64,000 nucleotides of DNA, from assembly GCF_022524345.1 (NCBI RefSeq), contig NZ_JAKWJU010000002.1, positions 1,860,001 to 1,924,000 of the forward strand, given 5' to 3'. Below, in pieces: positions 42,344-52,003 of the stretch (position 1 is the first letter of the stretch; every line of letters begins with the position of its first letter). Source of the DNA: Streptomyces marispadix. GTDB taxonomy: Bacteria; Actinomycetota; Actinomycetes; Streptomycetales; Streptomycetaceae. The notes beneath the pieces are model-generated. The model was not told where the DNA came from, did not search any database, and was given only the letters and a program-made list of their open reading frames with translations. Position numbers and translations under genes: made by a program.

Positions 42344-43522
42344 CTAGAGCTCCTTCTCCGGCCACCCCAGCAGCCGCGCCCCCATCACGGCCGCCTCCAA
42401 AGTGAAGCGCTGCAACGGGTCGTTGGGCGTGTAGCCGGTGAGGGTGCGGATGCGTTCCAGCCGGTAGGAGAGCGTCCGCACGCTCAGGCCGAGCCGCCGT
42501 GCCGCCTCGGCGTTGACGTATCCGGCGGCGGCGCACACCGTCAGGGTCTCCAGCAGCGGTTCCGCTCCGCCGCGTGCCTTCGTCAGCGGCCCGAGCACGG
42601 TGGTCACCAGGTCCGCCATCGCGCCCCTGTCCCGAAGCAGCACCGGGAAGACCAGCAGTTCGGAGGCGTTGAGGCGCACACCGTCGAGAGCCAGCCGGTC
42701 GGCGAGTTCGAGAGCGCCGAGCGCCTCCTCGTAGCTGCGTACGATGCCGCCCGCGCCCGCGTGCTCCCGTCCCACGGCTATGCGCTGCGCCGCGGGAAGG
42801 CCCGCGCCTGGGCTCTCCGCCAGCCGTACGAAGTGCTCCAGCACGTCGCGGTCGCTGCTGGCGGCGATGCACACCAGCCGCCCCTCCTTGGTCGACAGCA
42901 GCACGTCCCTCGGCCCGAACCGGCCCAGCAGGTCCCCCTCGATGCGGCGCACCGTGCGGTGCACGTCGTCGTACTTCTCGGCGCCCAGCGCCACCGCGAC
43001 CGTGTGCACCCCGGCAAGCCGCAGCCCGAAGCGCTGCGCACGCTCGGCGAGCCTGCCCATGTCGCTGCGCCCGTAGAGCAGATCGTCGACGAACTCCCGG
43101 CGCTCGCCCTCCTCCTGGCGCACCGCGAGCCGCTGTGCACGCTCGTGCCCCTTCCCCAGCGCGGACAGCGCCGACTCGACGGCGCCGAGCACCGCGTCTC
43201 CCGTACGGGCGCACTCGGCAGCAGTGCGGGCGTGCGCGACACCGGGCAGCGAGCCCCACAGTTCGCGTGTCCGGCCGAGGCAGAGGGCTACGAGGTCGCG
43301 AAGCGGCCAGCCGCGTTCCGCGGCGCACTCTCCGAACTCGCGGAAGGCGTCGAGCTCGTCCCGTCTGGGCGGACGGCCGGTGCGTGACACCTCGGCCAGC
43401 AACTCCCCGTAACCGTACGGGAATTCGCCGGTGTTCCCGCTCTCGGCGCTCCCCCTGCGCGTCTCCCCTACGGCCTCACTGCCGTCTCCCCCGGTCCGCG
43501 TTCTGGTCTCGTCCACGGCCAC
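42344..43522 (-). CDS. PucR/CdaR-type transcriptional regulator
   Basis: The 392-residue protein has an N-terminal helical sensor-like domain, a central GGDEF-like fold (YDDVHRTVRRIEGDLLGRFGPRDVLLSTKEGRLVCI) and a C-terminal HTH_30 domain (LLETLTVCAAAGYVNAEAARRLGLSVRTLSYRLERIRTLTGYTP). PucR-family proteins usually activate catabolic genes for purines, amino acids or proline. Its target is not obvious: the divergent neighbour is an anion transporter 255 bp away. GTG at 43522 is the start; the first 35 residues are hydrophilic and poorly structured. Confidence 0.9.
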   Translation of the reverse strand: MAVDETRTRTGGDGSEAVGETRRGSAESGNTGEFPYGYGELLAEVSRTGRPPRRDELDAFREFGECAAERGWPLRDLVALCLGRTRELWGSLPGVAHARTAAECARTGDAVLGAVESALSALGKGHERAQRLAVRQEEGERREFVDDLLYGRSDMGRLAERAQRFGLRLAGVHTVAVALGAEKYDDVHRTVRRIEGDLLGRFGPRDVLLSTKEGRLVCIAASSDRDVLEHFVRLAESPGAGLPAAQRIAVGREHAGAGGIVRSYEEALGALELADRLALDGVRLNASELLVFPVLLRDRGAMADLVTTVLGPLTKARGGAEPLLETLTVCAAAGYVNAEAARRLGLSVRTLSYRLERIRTLTGYTPNDPLQRFTLEAAVMGARLLGWPEKEL

Positions 43523-43777
43523 AGCGTATGGGAGCAGCGATGACGTAGGGGAACAGCAGTACGGACTACGCGGGGCCCACGCGGTACGGTGGCCCGATCA
43601 CCCGTCCTCTGCGACGCGGTGCTGGTGTGCCGGGAAGTCTGGTCGGCGGCGTCTTCGGACGTCCCTGTCCCCTCACGGCACCAGGAGCGCCCCCCCGATG
43701 CTGCCGCTGCCCCCTCCACGTCCGACCCGGCGAGACGCCGGGGCGCCGCGCGCCGGGACCGAGGGCGGTGCCGCCTC

Positions 43778-45076
43778 ATGAACGACTGGCACGGCTGGGC
43801 CGCGGTGGCCGTCTTCGCAGGCGCCTACGCGCTGATCATCAGCGAGAGGGTCCACCGGGTCGCGGCGGCCCTCGGCGGCGCGGCACTGATGCTGGCGATC
43901 GGGGCCACGGACGACGAGGCAGCGTTCTACTCGCAGCGCACCGGCATCGACTGGAACGTGATCTTCCTGCTGCTGGGCATGATGATGATCGTCGGCGTGC
44001 TGAAGAAGACCGGCATGTTCGAGTATCTGGCGATCTGGGCGGTGAAACGGGCACGCGGCAGGCCCTTCCGGGTGCTGGCCATGCTGATCGTGATCACTTC
44101 CGCCGCGTCCGCGCTGCTGGACAACGTCACCACGGTCCTGCTGATCGCCCCCGTGACCCTGCTGGTCTGCGAACGCCTCGCGCTGCCCGCCGCCCCGTTC
44201 CTCATCGCCGAGGTCTTCGCGTCCAACATCGGCGGCACCGCGACCCTGGTGGGCGATCCGCCGAACATCATCGTCGCCAGCCGCGCGGGTCTGACCTTCA
44301 ACGACTTCATCGTCCATCTGACGCCGCTCGCGGCCGTGTTGACGCTGGTGCTGATCGTGCTGTGCCGTGTGATGTTCCGCGATGCGTTCGTGTACGACGA
44401 GAAGCGCGCCGCCGAGGTGATGGCGCTGGAGGAGCGGGAAGCGATACGCGACCGGCGGCTGCTGGTGCAGGGCCTGATCGTGCTCGGCCTGGTCGTCGCC
44501 GGCTTCGTGCTGCATCCCGTACTGCACTACGAGCCGAGCGTCGTGGCACTGCTGGGCGCCGGGCTGCTCGTCGCCGTCTCCTCGGTGGGCACCGGGGACG
44601 TCCTCTCCGACGTCGAATGGCCGACGCTCGCCTTCTTCGCCGGGCTGTTCGTGATGATCGGCGGGCTCATCGGCACGGGCGTCGTGGGTGACGTGTCGCA
44701 GGCACTGGCGGAGGCCATCGGCCGCCGGGAGCTGGGGGGTTCGATGCTGATGCTCGGCGGGTCGGCCGTGCTGTCGGGGGTGATCGACAACATTCCGTAC
44801 GTGGCCACGATGGCGCCCGTCACCGCGGATCTCGTACGCAGCATGGGAGGCGGCTCCGACCACGTCATGTGGTGGGCGCTGACGCTGGGCGCGGACCTCG
44901 GCGGCAACGCCACGGCGATCGGCGCGAGCGCCAACGTCGTGGTCCTCGGCATCGCCGAACGCAATCGGACGCCGATCGGGTTCTGGCAGTTCACCAAGTA
45001 CGGTCTCGTCGTCACCGCCGTGACGGTCGCGCTGTCGGGGGTGTACGTGTGGCTGCGGTACTTCGCCCTGGCCTGA
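43778..45076 (+). CDS. ArsB/NhaD-type (ion transporter superfamily) permease
   Basis: The 432-residue membrane protein has about 11 helices and the paired hairpin motifs of the superfamily: [21 protein letters not shown] with [19 protein letters not shown], and [18 protein letters not shown] with [20 protein letters not shown]. It moves an anion such as arsenite, citrate or another dicarboxylate, or exchanges Na+ for H+; sequence alone does not decide. ATG at 43778 starts right before the first helix; 63 further residues are open upstream but look non-coding. A CBS-domain gene follows 129 bp later and may gate transport. Confidence 0.9.
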   Translation: MNDWHGWAAVAVFAGAYALIISERVHRVAAALGGAALMLAIGATDDEAAFYSQRTGIDWNVIFLLLGMMMIVGVLKKTGMFEYLAIWAVKRARGRPFRVLAMLIVITSAASALLDNVTTVLLIAPVTLLVCERLALPAAPFLIAEVFASNIGGTATLVGDPPNIIVASRAGLTFNDFIVHLTPLAAVLTLVLIVLCRVMFRDAFVYDEKRAAEVMALEEREAIRDRRLLVQGLIVLGLVVAGFVLHPVLHYEPSVVALLGAGLLVAVSSVGTGDVLSDVEWPTLAFFAGLFVMIGGLIGTGVVGDVSQALAEAIGRRELGGSMLMLGGSAVLSGVIDNIPYVATMAPVTADLVRSMGGGSDHVMWWALTLGADLGGNATAIGASANVVVLGIAERNRTPIGFWQFTKYGLVVTAVTVALSGVYVWLRYFALA

Positions 45077-45205
45077 GGCACGTCAGCAGTCCACGGCCGC
45101 GTCCCGTCCACCCGCATGTCCGTGTCCCGCGAGGCCGACGGCCTCCGGGACGACCACAGCACCGGCCCGCGGCGACCGGCGGACCGCCTGCGAACAGGAG
45201 CCGCA

Positions 45206-45664
45206 ATGCGCGCACGTGATCTCGCCGTCGCATACGAGTCGGTCACCGTCGACAGCGACGCGCTCGAAGCGGCACGTCTGCTGGCCGAACACCGGCTGCC
45301 CGGCCTGCTGGTGCTCGCCGGACCGGGCGAGCCGCGGGCGATCCTGCCCGCCTCACAGATGATCAAGACTCTGGTCCCGGCGTATGTGCTGGAGGACCCT
45401 GCCCTCGCGGCGGTCGTCGACGAGCAGCACGCCGACCGGCTCTGCGAGGCGCTGGCGGGCCGCCGCGTCGGCGACTGCCTGCCTGCCGACGCGGGACCGC
45501 CTCCGGTCGCCGACGCGGACGACACCGTGCTGGAGGTCGCCACGCTCATGGCCCGGGTACGCAGCCCCCTCGTGGCGGTGACCGGCGGCGGCGAGGCGGG
45601 AGGGGCGCTGCTGGGCGTCATCACCGCCTCGCGTCTCCTCGACGCGCTGCTGCCGCGGGGCTGA
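45206..45664 (+). CDS. CBS-domain protein
   Basis: The 152-residue protein contains two CBS motifs (MRARDLAVAYESVTVDSDALEAARLLAEHRLPGLLVL and ADADDTVLEVATLMARVRSPLVAV...GGALLGVITASRLLDALL), which together make one Bateman module that can bind adenine nucleotides. CAGGAG lies five bases before the ATG. It follows the ArsB/NhaD-type permease on the same strand, so it may sense energy state for that transporter. Confidence 0.88.
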   Translation: MRARDLAVAYESVTVDSDALEAARLLAEHRLPGLLVLAGPGEPRAILPASQMIKTLVPAYVLEDPALAAVVDEQHADRLCEALAGRRVGDCLPADAGPPPVADADDTVLEVATLMARVRSPLVAVTGGGEAGGALLGVITASRLLDALLPRG

Positions 45665-45693
45665 CTCCCGCCCGTGGCCCTGCCGTTGTGCGT

Positions 45694-46254
45694 TCAGTCG
45701 CTTTTGTAGTGCAGCAGTACGACGCCGTTGCCGAACGTATGCGTACCGGCGAGGGCGAGGGGCTTCCGGTCGTCCGAGGGCTCGAAGAGGGGCCTGCCCC
45801 GGCCGAGGATCACGGGGTGTACGTAGACGCGGTACTCGTCGATCAGATCGTGCTGCCGGAACCGAGCCGCCAGCCGCGCGCCGCCGATGCTCATGTCGCC
45901 GCCGGGCCTGCGCTTGAGTTCCAGGATCGCCTCGGGGTCCACTTCCCGCATGACGGTCGCGTCCGGGCCTGCGCGGTCCAGCGTCCTGGAGAAGACGATC
46001 TTGGGGGTCTCCCGCCAGATGCCCGCGAACTCCGCCTCCGGGCCGGAACTCGACGGATCGGCGTCGGCGTCGGGCCAGACCCGGGCCATCAGCTCGTAGT
46101 TGACGCGCCCCATCAGGAAGGCGCTCATGCCCCTGAGTTGATCGTTGAAGTGGGTGTGCAGCTCGTCGTCGACGAGATGCCAGTCGAGTCCGCCGTCGGC
46201 TCCCTCGAAGCAGCCGTCCAGCGACACCGACGCGGACAGGATGATCTTCCTCAT
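45694..46254 (-). CDS. DHFR/RibD-C family reductase
   Basis: The 186-residue protein has the RibD C-terminal/DHFR-like fold: MRKIILSASVSLDGCFEG at the start, GRVNYELMARVWP, KIVFSRTL, the NADPH loop MSIGGARLAARFRQHDLIDEY and the closing VHPVILGRGRPLFE. These stand-alone proteins (YyaP/YwjB type) are common in actinomycetes and their substrates are unknown. It converges with the CBS-protein gene. Confidence 0.92.
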   Translation of the reverse strand: MRKIILSASVSLDGCFEGADGGLDWHLVDDELHTHFNDQLRGMSAFLMGRVNYELMARVWPDADADPSSSGPEAEFAGIWRETPKIVFSRTLDRAGPDATVMREVDPEAILELKRRPGGDMSIGGARLAARFRQHDLIDEYRVYVHPVILGRGRPLFEPSDDRKPLALAGTHTFGNGVVLLHYKSD

Positions 46255-46485
46255 CAGTCACTCCTTCGTCTGGGGTTCCGACCGGGGCGAAGGCCCCGAC
46301 TCATCGGCGGCCGGCCGGCGACCGGTCGGCCCCGCCCTCGTTTCATCGGTCCGCCCGGCCGATCCGCCACAGCGGTGGAGTACGTACGGCGGCGCGGCGT
46401 GCCCACGGGGCCGCCCCCGCGCACGCCGTGAGGCTGACCGCTGTGAATTCCGGTGCGGAGGACGACGCGGACGGGGGCGAGCGGC

Positions 46486-47340
46486 GTGGCTGCCGGTAAC
46501 GGCGCGGAGGGCGCTCTCGTGGTGCGGCTGCCCGTGGAGTTGATGAGGCCGAAGCCGGTCGAGACCGTGCCCGAGGGGCCCGGCTGGCACCACTCCGTAA
46601 AGCTCGACGGCTGGCGCGTCGCACTCGCGGTCACCTCCCGCGGCGTACGCATCCACTCGCGCAGCAAGCGGGACGTGACCCGCCAGTTCCCCGAACTCGC
46701 CGAGGCGGCCGGGCAGTTGGGGCCGGGCACCGTCATCGACGGCGAAGTGGTCGTCTGGAACGAGCACGAGGCCCGGTTCGACTTCGAAGCCGTGCAGTCC
46801 AGGGGCCTGGCGAAACGGCCCAGATCCACGCCGGGCGCGATCCTCGTCGCCTTCGACGTGCTGGCCGCCCCGTACACCGATCTGCGGCCCGAACCGCTGC
46901 GTACCCGGTGGCCACGGCTGACGAGCATCACCGAACAGGCGGGCCCGGAGATCCAGTCGGTGCTCGCCACGGAGGACGCGGCCCAGGCACGCGAATGGAT
47001 GCGGGAGATGAGGCCGCAGGGCGTCGAGGGCATCGTCTCCAAGCGCTGGGACTCCCCCTACCGCCCCGGCGAACCGAGGGCCGCCTGGCGGAAGGTGAGA
47101 TCGGCGGACACCGTCGACGCACGACTGGCGGGCGTCACCGGCCCTGAACGGCGGCCCTGGGGCGCCGTCGTCGACCTGCCCGACGGGCGCCGTGCCGTGA
47201 CCACGCCGCGGCTGGCTCCGCTGGCGGCGTCACAGCTCGGCAGCGCGGTCACCGGGCGGCTCGGCGAGGAGGTCGCGGACGCCGAACTGGACGTGCGCTG
47301 GCGGCCGTTGACCGGGACGGCCGAGCCGCCGCGGCGGTAG
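46486..47340 (+). CDS. ATP-dependent DNA ligase, LigC-like
   Basis: The 284-residue enzyme has nucleotidyltransferase motif I K39-LDGWR (the adenylated lysine), motif III VIDGEVVVW, motif IIIa FDVL, motif IV GVEGIVSKRWDS and motif V AWRKVR, then a short OB-fold. No polymerase or nuclease domain is fused, so it is a LigC-type or stripped LigD-type ligase able to act with Ku in end joining. GTG at 46486 is preceded by GGGGGCGAG at good spacing. Ku is encoded about 31 kb to the left in the opposite direction. Confidence 0.92.
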   Translation: MAAGNGAEGALVVRLPVELMRPKPVETVPEGPGWHHSVKLDGWRVALAVTSRGVRIHSRSKRDVTRQFPELAEAAGQLGPGTVIDGEVVVWNEHEARFDFEAVQSRGLAKRPRSTPGAILVAFDVLAAPYTDLRPEPLRTRWPRLTSITEQAGPEIQSVLATEDAAQAREWMREMRPQGVEGIVSKRWDSPYRPGEPRAAWRKVRSADTVDARLAGVTGPERRPWGAVVDLPDGRRAVTTPRLAPLAASQLGSAVTGRLGEEVADAELDVRWRPLTGTAEPPRR

Positions 47341-47491
47341 AGGTGCGGGTGCGCACGGGCCGGGTCCCGCTGGTGCGGTACGTGCGTCTGCGTGCGGACG
47401 TCTGAGGCACGGAGAGGTACGTACGTGGCCGCCGCCTCCGAGCGGACCGCGAGCACGGAGGCCGGACGCGCAAACCGGACAGGGGGCGAAC

Positions 47492-49742
47492 TCACCCGCT
47501 CCGCCCCGAAGTTCCCCTGGGCGCGACCGCGTCCGCAAGGTCCTCCAGCGCGTCCGTGAGCAGGTCCGCCGTGCGCAGGGCCACCGAGGGGGACGGGCGT
47601 TCCGCCTCCAGGTCCCACCATCGCGAGAGCGCGTCGTGCACCGGCCCCCAGTCGGGGACGCGGCCCTCGCGGACCGCCGTCACCGAGCCCGGCACGGTCG
47701 CCCTCAACGCCTCGGCGTAGTCCGCGGCTCCCGGGGAGGGCTCCGCGCCGCGATCCGGCAGGTGGGCCTCCAGCAGCATCGTCACCCGGCCCAGGGTGAC
47801 CATCGCGGACTGCGCCGCCGACGCCGAACGACGTGAGAGGCCGCCGCGGTGGCGTACGGGTTCGGCGCCCGCCCTCGTAGCGGTCTGGTCCCACTCCTGG
47901 CGGGCGGCGCGGGTGTCGAGCAGTGCCTCGCGGACCCTGCGGCAGGGGTGCGCGGGCGCGGGAGTGCCGACGGCTCCCCGCCGGCCGGGCCGCGGGGGCG
48001 GCCAGGCAGTCGAAGACCGCGACGGTGTAACTCCCGGTCGCGGAGAGCCAGTCGGCGAGCCGGTCCCTCAACTGCGGCGTCTCCCACGCCGGGAAGATCG
48101 CGTAACTGAGCATCGCCAGCGCCCCGCCCAGCGCCGTCAGCCAGATCCGCTCCAGCACGGTCTGCGACCACGTAGAGCCCGCGGTGCCCAGCAGGAAGAC
48201 GACGTACGCCCCGATGCACGCGGAGGTGATCGCGTAGCCGGTGCGCATCAGCAGATACATGCAGCCGACGCTGACCACCGCCAGCACCGCGCTGGCGAAC
48301 GGCGGCGGATGGGCCAGGGCGGTCACCGTCCCGGCGATGCCCACGCCGAGGAGCGTCCCCACGACGCGGGCGACGCCCCGCTCGTAGGTGCGGGAGAAGT
48401 CGGGGCGCATCACCATCACGGCCGTCAGAGGCGCCCAGTAGCCGTGCTCGGGCGGCAGGGCCTTGCCCAGCAGATAGCTCGCGGCGACGACGGCGGCGAC
48501 GCGCAGCGCGTGTCTGCACACCGGCGACGACCAGCGCAGTTCGCGGCGGAAGGTGCGCAGCGCCAAGGGCACGAGCATGGCGAGCGACGGCTGGTCGAGG
48601 TGGCGGGGCTGTACGGGGCGTGCGGTCCGTGCCTCCGCCTCGGGGTCGGCGTAGACGTCGTCGTCCTCGGCGCTGCCGGGCCTGGCGGGCATCCGCCACG
48701 TGGCCCGTGGGACCAGCGGCAGGGAGCGGGTGACCTCGACCGGTTCCTGCGCGGCGTCGACGGCGTCCTGGGTGAGGGCGATGAGCCGCATCGCGGCCTT
48801 GCGTGCGGGACCGTTCAACACCGGCCCGGATTCCGGGACTTGGAGCACCTCCAGGGCGTCCTCCGGCAGGCGTACGCGTTCACCGCGGCGCACGGCGCGT
48901 GCCGTGGCGTCCAGCACGGTCGCCGCCGCCTGTAGCAACTCCCTTGTGCGCTCCCGCTCACGGCCCACCATCGGCGCTCCCACGACGGGGTCGGCGAGGG
49001 AGGCGAGGACCGGCCGGAACCGCTCGGCGAGCCCCCGGTAGCCCCCGAGCTGCCGGGGCCGCCGCCGGGCCTGCCGGGGCGAGACGGCGGCGGCGCTGCG
49101 GGCCTCCATCAGCGGCTTGGGGTCGAAGGGCGCGCCGGGGTCGTGGCGCAGGCGCCGTGCGTAGTCGGCGACGGCGGCGAGCGCGTCGGCGAGCGCGTCC
49201 CGCCGCTCGCCCCAGGGCCGTACGGGTATGAGCACGATCAGCGCGGCCTGCACACAGCCGCCCGCGGCGATCAGCGCGGCGTGTTCGAGGGCGCCGACGA
49301 CGGTGGTCGGCAGGGTGACGGTCACCAGCATGCAGGCCACGGTGGACGACGCCACGACACCCGCGGTCGGCCCCAGCCCCCAGGCCATGCCGGAGGCGAA
49401 CGCCCAGACGGCGAGCAGCAGTACGAAGCCCGCGGGATGTGCGACGACGAGATAGCCCGCGAACGTCGACACGGCGAGCGCCGCACCGGCGCACAGCGCC
49501 AGCACCGGCCGGGGCCGCCAGCTCCGCTGGAACGTGGCCACACCGGAGGAGAACGCGCCGAACGCCGACGCGACGGCCAGCCCCGGCGACCCCGCCCACA
49601 GCGTCGGCAGCACGATCAACGCGACACCGGCGGCGGCCCGCAGCGCGATGAGCGGGGACAACTTGGCACGCTCGACGGTCAGTCCGGACCGCGCCGTCCC
49701 TGCGAACGCACGGAACCAGGGCAGGACTGGCAGGACTCGCAT
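47492..49742 (-). pseudogene. FUSC-family membrane protein, frame disruption at about 47945-48000
   Basis: The protein has two sets of about six membrane helices split by a cytoplasmic domain, the layout of FUSC/YccS-type (aromatic acid exporter) proteins (first set to about residue 180, second with LRVAAVVAASYLLGKAL, YWAPLTAVMVMRPDFSRTYERGVARVVGTLLG). The main frame runs from ATG at 49742 to about 48000; the expected C-terminal helices (VREALLDTRAARQEWDQTATRAG... and MVTLGRVTMLLEAHLPD) are in another frame and stop at 47492. Removing one C from the C5 run near 47995-48000, or a change up to 47945, joins them. The total would be about 750 residues. Error versus decay is unresolved. Confidence 0.82.
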
Positions 49743-49930
49743 GCCGTCGAGCTTACGGGGGCGGCGCGGGGGTCACGGAGGGCGTGCAGGGGGCGACGGC
49801 CGAGGTCAGGGCACGACTTGCCGACCTCCCTGCGGCGATCACGACCTCCCGGCGATGAGTTCCGCCGCTCCGGCCGGTCCACCCCGAAGTACGAAGCACC
49901 GCACATGATTCGGGGAGACTCGGAGAGACC

Positions 49931-50464
49931 ATGAGCAGCAACGCACAAGCGGCGCAGCCCGGCACGCCGCAGCTGATCGCCGTCGAGCCCGTGGTGACGG
50001 CCGTCGTCCGTGGGGTCGTGCCGATGGCGGGAATCCGGGACTTCTTCGACGCGTCGTTCCGTGCGCTGGGCGAGACCCTGGCACGGCAGCAAGTGGCCGT
50101 GCTGGGACCGGCGTTCGGCCTGTACCACCGGCCGCCCGGGGAGACCGCCGACCTGGAGGTCGGCTTCCCGACCGACCGAGCCGTACGAACGGAGGGGCCG
50201 GAGGCGTCAGAGGGACCGGAGGGCCCAGAGGGGACGCGAGGGAAGGTCGCCGTGGGTGCGCTCCCCGCGGCACGCGTAGCCCGCGCGATGCACCACGGCT
50301 CGTTCGACGGACTGGCCGCCTCCTGGGAGAGCCTGTTCGCCTGGGTGCGCGCCCAGGGCCTGACGCCCGGCCCGGTCATGTGGGAGGTCTACGTCACCGA
50401 GCCGACTCCGGAGATGTCCCCGGACGATCTGCGTACGGAACTCAACTGCGTGGTCACCGGCTGA
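49931..50464 (+). CDS. GyrI-like effector-binding domain protein
   Basis: The 177-residue protein has the SHS2-pair fold of AraC effector-binding/GyrI-like proteins: an early VEPVVTAVVRGVVPM strand, GPAFGLYHRPPGETADLEVGFP, then AARVARAMHHGSFDGLAASWESLFAWVRAQGL and WEVYVTEPT. It should bind a small hydrophobic molecule. An acidic Gly/Pro-rich loop (EGPEASEGPEGPEG) coded by short repeats interrupts the middle. It is divergent from the FUSC gene. Confidence 0.88.
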   Translation: MSSNAQAAQPGTPQLIAVEPVVTAVVRGVVPMAGIRDFFDASFRALGETLARQQVAVLGPAFGLYHRPPGETADLEVGFPTDRAVRTEGPEASEGPEGPEGTRGKVAVGALPAARVARAMHHGSFDGLAASWESLFAWVRAQGLTPGPVMWEVYVTEPTPEMSPDDLRTELNCVVTG

Positions 50465-50529
50465 CGGAACCGCCGGGGAACGTACTCCGGCGACGGCCGT
50501 ATCTCCCGAGCCTGCCGGTCGCACGCACT

Positions 50530-50580
50530 CGTACGCCCTGAACGTCGTAGGCCCTGAACGTCGTACGCCCTGCGTGTCGT
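50530..50580. repeat. CGTACGCCCTGAACGT tandem repeat
   Basis: Three 16-bp units at 50530, 50546 and 50562 differ at one to four bases, and a fourth degenerate unit starts at 50578. They lie in the 231-bp gap between the GyrI-like and PepSY genes. Confidence 0.85.
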
Positions 50581-50695
50581 ATGTCCTCAGCAGCGTGGGT
50601 ACCCGGCGGCTTCATGGAGCCGGACGAACAGCGGTCGGCCGCGGCCGGATTCACGGACGAGGACCGGAGCAGGCGGAGAGGTCGGTAGAGACGGC

Positions 50696-51349
50696 ATGAG
50701 GACGGTTCGCCAAGTCACAGGTCCCGCTTGCCCGTTCGGCGCGTCTGCGGCTGCTCACGCGCGGCGCGCGCTTACCGGCTGCGTCGCCGTCTGTCTCGCC
50801 GTGGTGCTCCCGGGCTGTGCGAACACGGTGGAGAGGGGCCGTCAGCAGGTGCACACGCAGGTGCAGACGACCCATGAGGAGGCCGTACGCGCTGCCCTCG
50901 GCGCCGTGCCCTCCGGCCGTCTGGCGAAGCTGGAGCTGGCGGAGAGCGAGGGGGCCGGGAGCGAGCGGAACGGCAGCGAGCGCGACGGCCGGGGGCAGCA
51001 GGGGCGGCCGGAGTGGCACAGCGAGATCGTCTCCAGTGACGGCGCCAGGACTTCGGTGACGCAGAGCGCCACGGGCGCCGAGCCCGCCACGGCGGAACCG
51101 GCCGTACGCCCCGACGGTACCGCCGGGCCCCGGCTGAGGGCGCTGCTCCGTAAGGCCGTGGTCACGCCGGAGGACGCCGTTCGGAAGGTGGCGACGCCGG
51201 ACTACGACAAGGTCGATGCGGTCGAGCTGGCGGAGAGCGACGGAAGGCCGGTGTGGCGGATCCGCCTGGTGGCCGTCGAACCGGGCAACGCCCACGTCTA
51301 CGAGATCGACGCCGCAACCGGTGACGTGCTGGGCCGACGCCGCCTCTGA
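50696..51349 (+). CDS. PepSY-domain lipoprotein
   Basis: The 217-residue protein has a signal peptide with lipobox VLPGC near residue 41, a helical segment (ERGRQQVHTQVQTTHEEAVRAAL), a Glu/Gly/Arg-rich region and a C-terminal PepSY domain (VTPEDAVRKVATPDYDKVDAVELAESDGRPVWRIRLVA...VYEIDAATGDVLGRR). PepSY domains often inhibit or modulate extracellular proteases or sense signals at the membrane. No two-component system is adjacent. Confidence 0.86.
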   Translation: MRTVRQVTGPACPFGASAAAHARRALTGCVAVCLAVVLPGCANTVERGRQQVHTQVQTTHEEAVRAALGAVPSGRLAKLELAESEGAGSERNGSERDGRGQQGRPEWHSEIVSSDGARTSVTQSATGAEPATAEPAVRPDGTAGPRLRALLRKAVVTPEDAVRKVATPDYDKVDAVELAESDGRPVWRIRLVAVEPGNAHVYEIDAATGDVLGRRRL

Positions 51350-51450
51350 CCTCGCCTCTGACCTCGCGTTCGCGCGGTGTTTGCGCATGCCGGAGGCCCG
51401 GTACACGCCTCACGGTCCCGGCGAACGGTGAAGCACGTACCCGTGAAAGC

Positions 51451-51518
51451 CGCGATCCCGCGAACCGCGGACGGAACCCGCGAACCCGCGATCCCGCGAA
51501 CCCGCGATCCCGCGAGGA
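51451..51518. repeat. CCCGCGAA/CCCGCGAT octamer array
   Basis: Octamers alternate to give a 16-bp unit repeated exactly at 51477 and 51493, with flanking partial copies. The array ends in the ribosome site of the next gene, so expansion could alter its translation. Confidence 0.85.
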
Positions 51519-51524
51519 GGCCCC

Positions 51525-51869
51525 GTGAGCACTCCGAACCCCGGCGACCTTCCGATCAGCGACTACGACCAGATCCCGCCCGGCGAGCTGGAGCACCGCA
51601 TCCGCAGCCTCTCCCGCCCCGAGCTGGAGGACCTGCTGGAGTACGAGCGCCAGCACGCCTCACGTGTCCAGGTGGTCGAAATGCTCACAGCACGTCTCGA
51701 CCAGCTCCGCAAGGGCAGCGCCCCGTCCGCGGGCGGCGAAGCCCCGGCCGCTCCCGGTGCCACTCCGCACGGCTCCCCCGTCTCGCCCGCCACGGCGGCC
51801 GAACCGGGCCATCCGCCCCCGCACGGCACCGCTGACCAGCCCGGCAAGCTGCGCGACAAGCGGCCTTGA
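51525..51869 (+). CDS. Conserved small hypothetical protein with helical N-terminus
   Basis: The 114-residue protein has an N-terminal helical domain (DLPISDYDQIPPGELEHRIRSLSRPELEDLLEYERQHASRVQVVEMLTARLDQL) like small actinobacterial proteins of unknown role, and a Pro/Ala/Gly-rich C-terminal tail. The acidic helix pair with LEDLLEYE suggests a protein-protein contact surface. GTG at 51525 follows GAGGAGG. No function is assigned. Confidence 0.8.
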   Translation: MSTPNPGDLPISDYDQIPPGELEHRIRSLSRPELEDLLEYERQHASRVQVVEMLTARLDQLRKGSAPSAGGEAPAAPGATPHGSPVSPATAAEPGHPPPHGTADQPGKLRDKRP

Positions 51870-52003
51870 CGGACCGCCCCGATCGCCCGTTGTCGAGGGG
51901 CCGTTCCTTCCTGAAGGGGGCATCCGACGGCGCGAGGTCGGTGCGGGTCCGCCCGCGACGGAGGGGAAGGCGGGTCCGCCCACCGCCCGCCGGGCCGCCC
52001 CTG

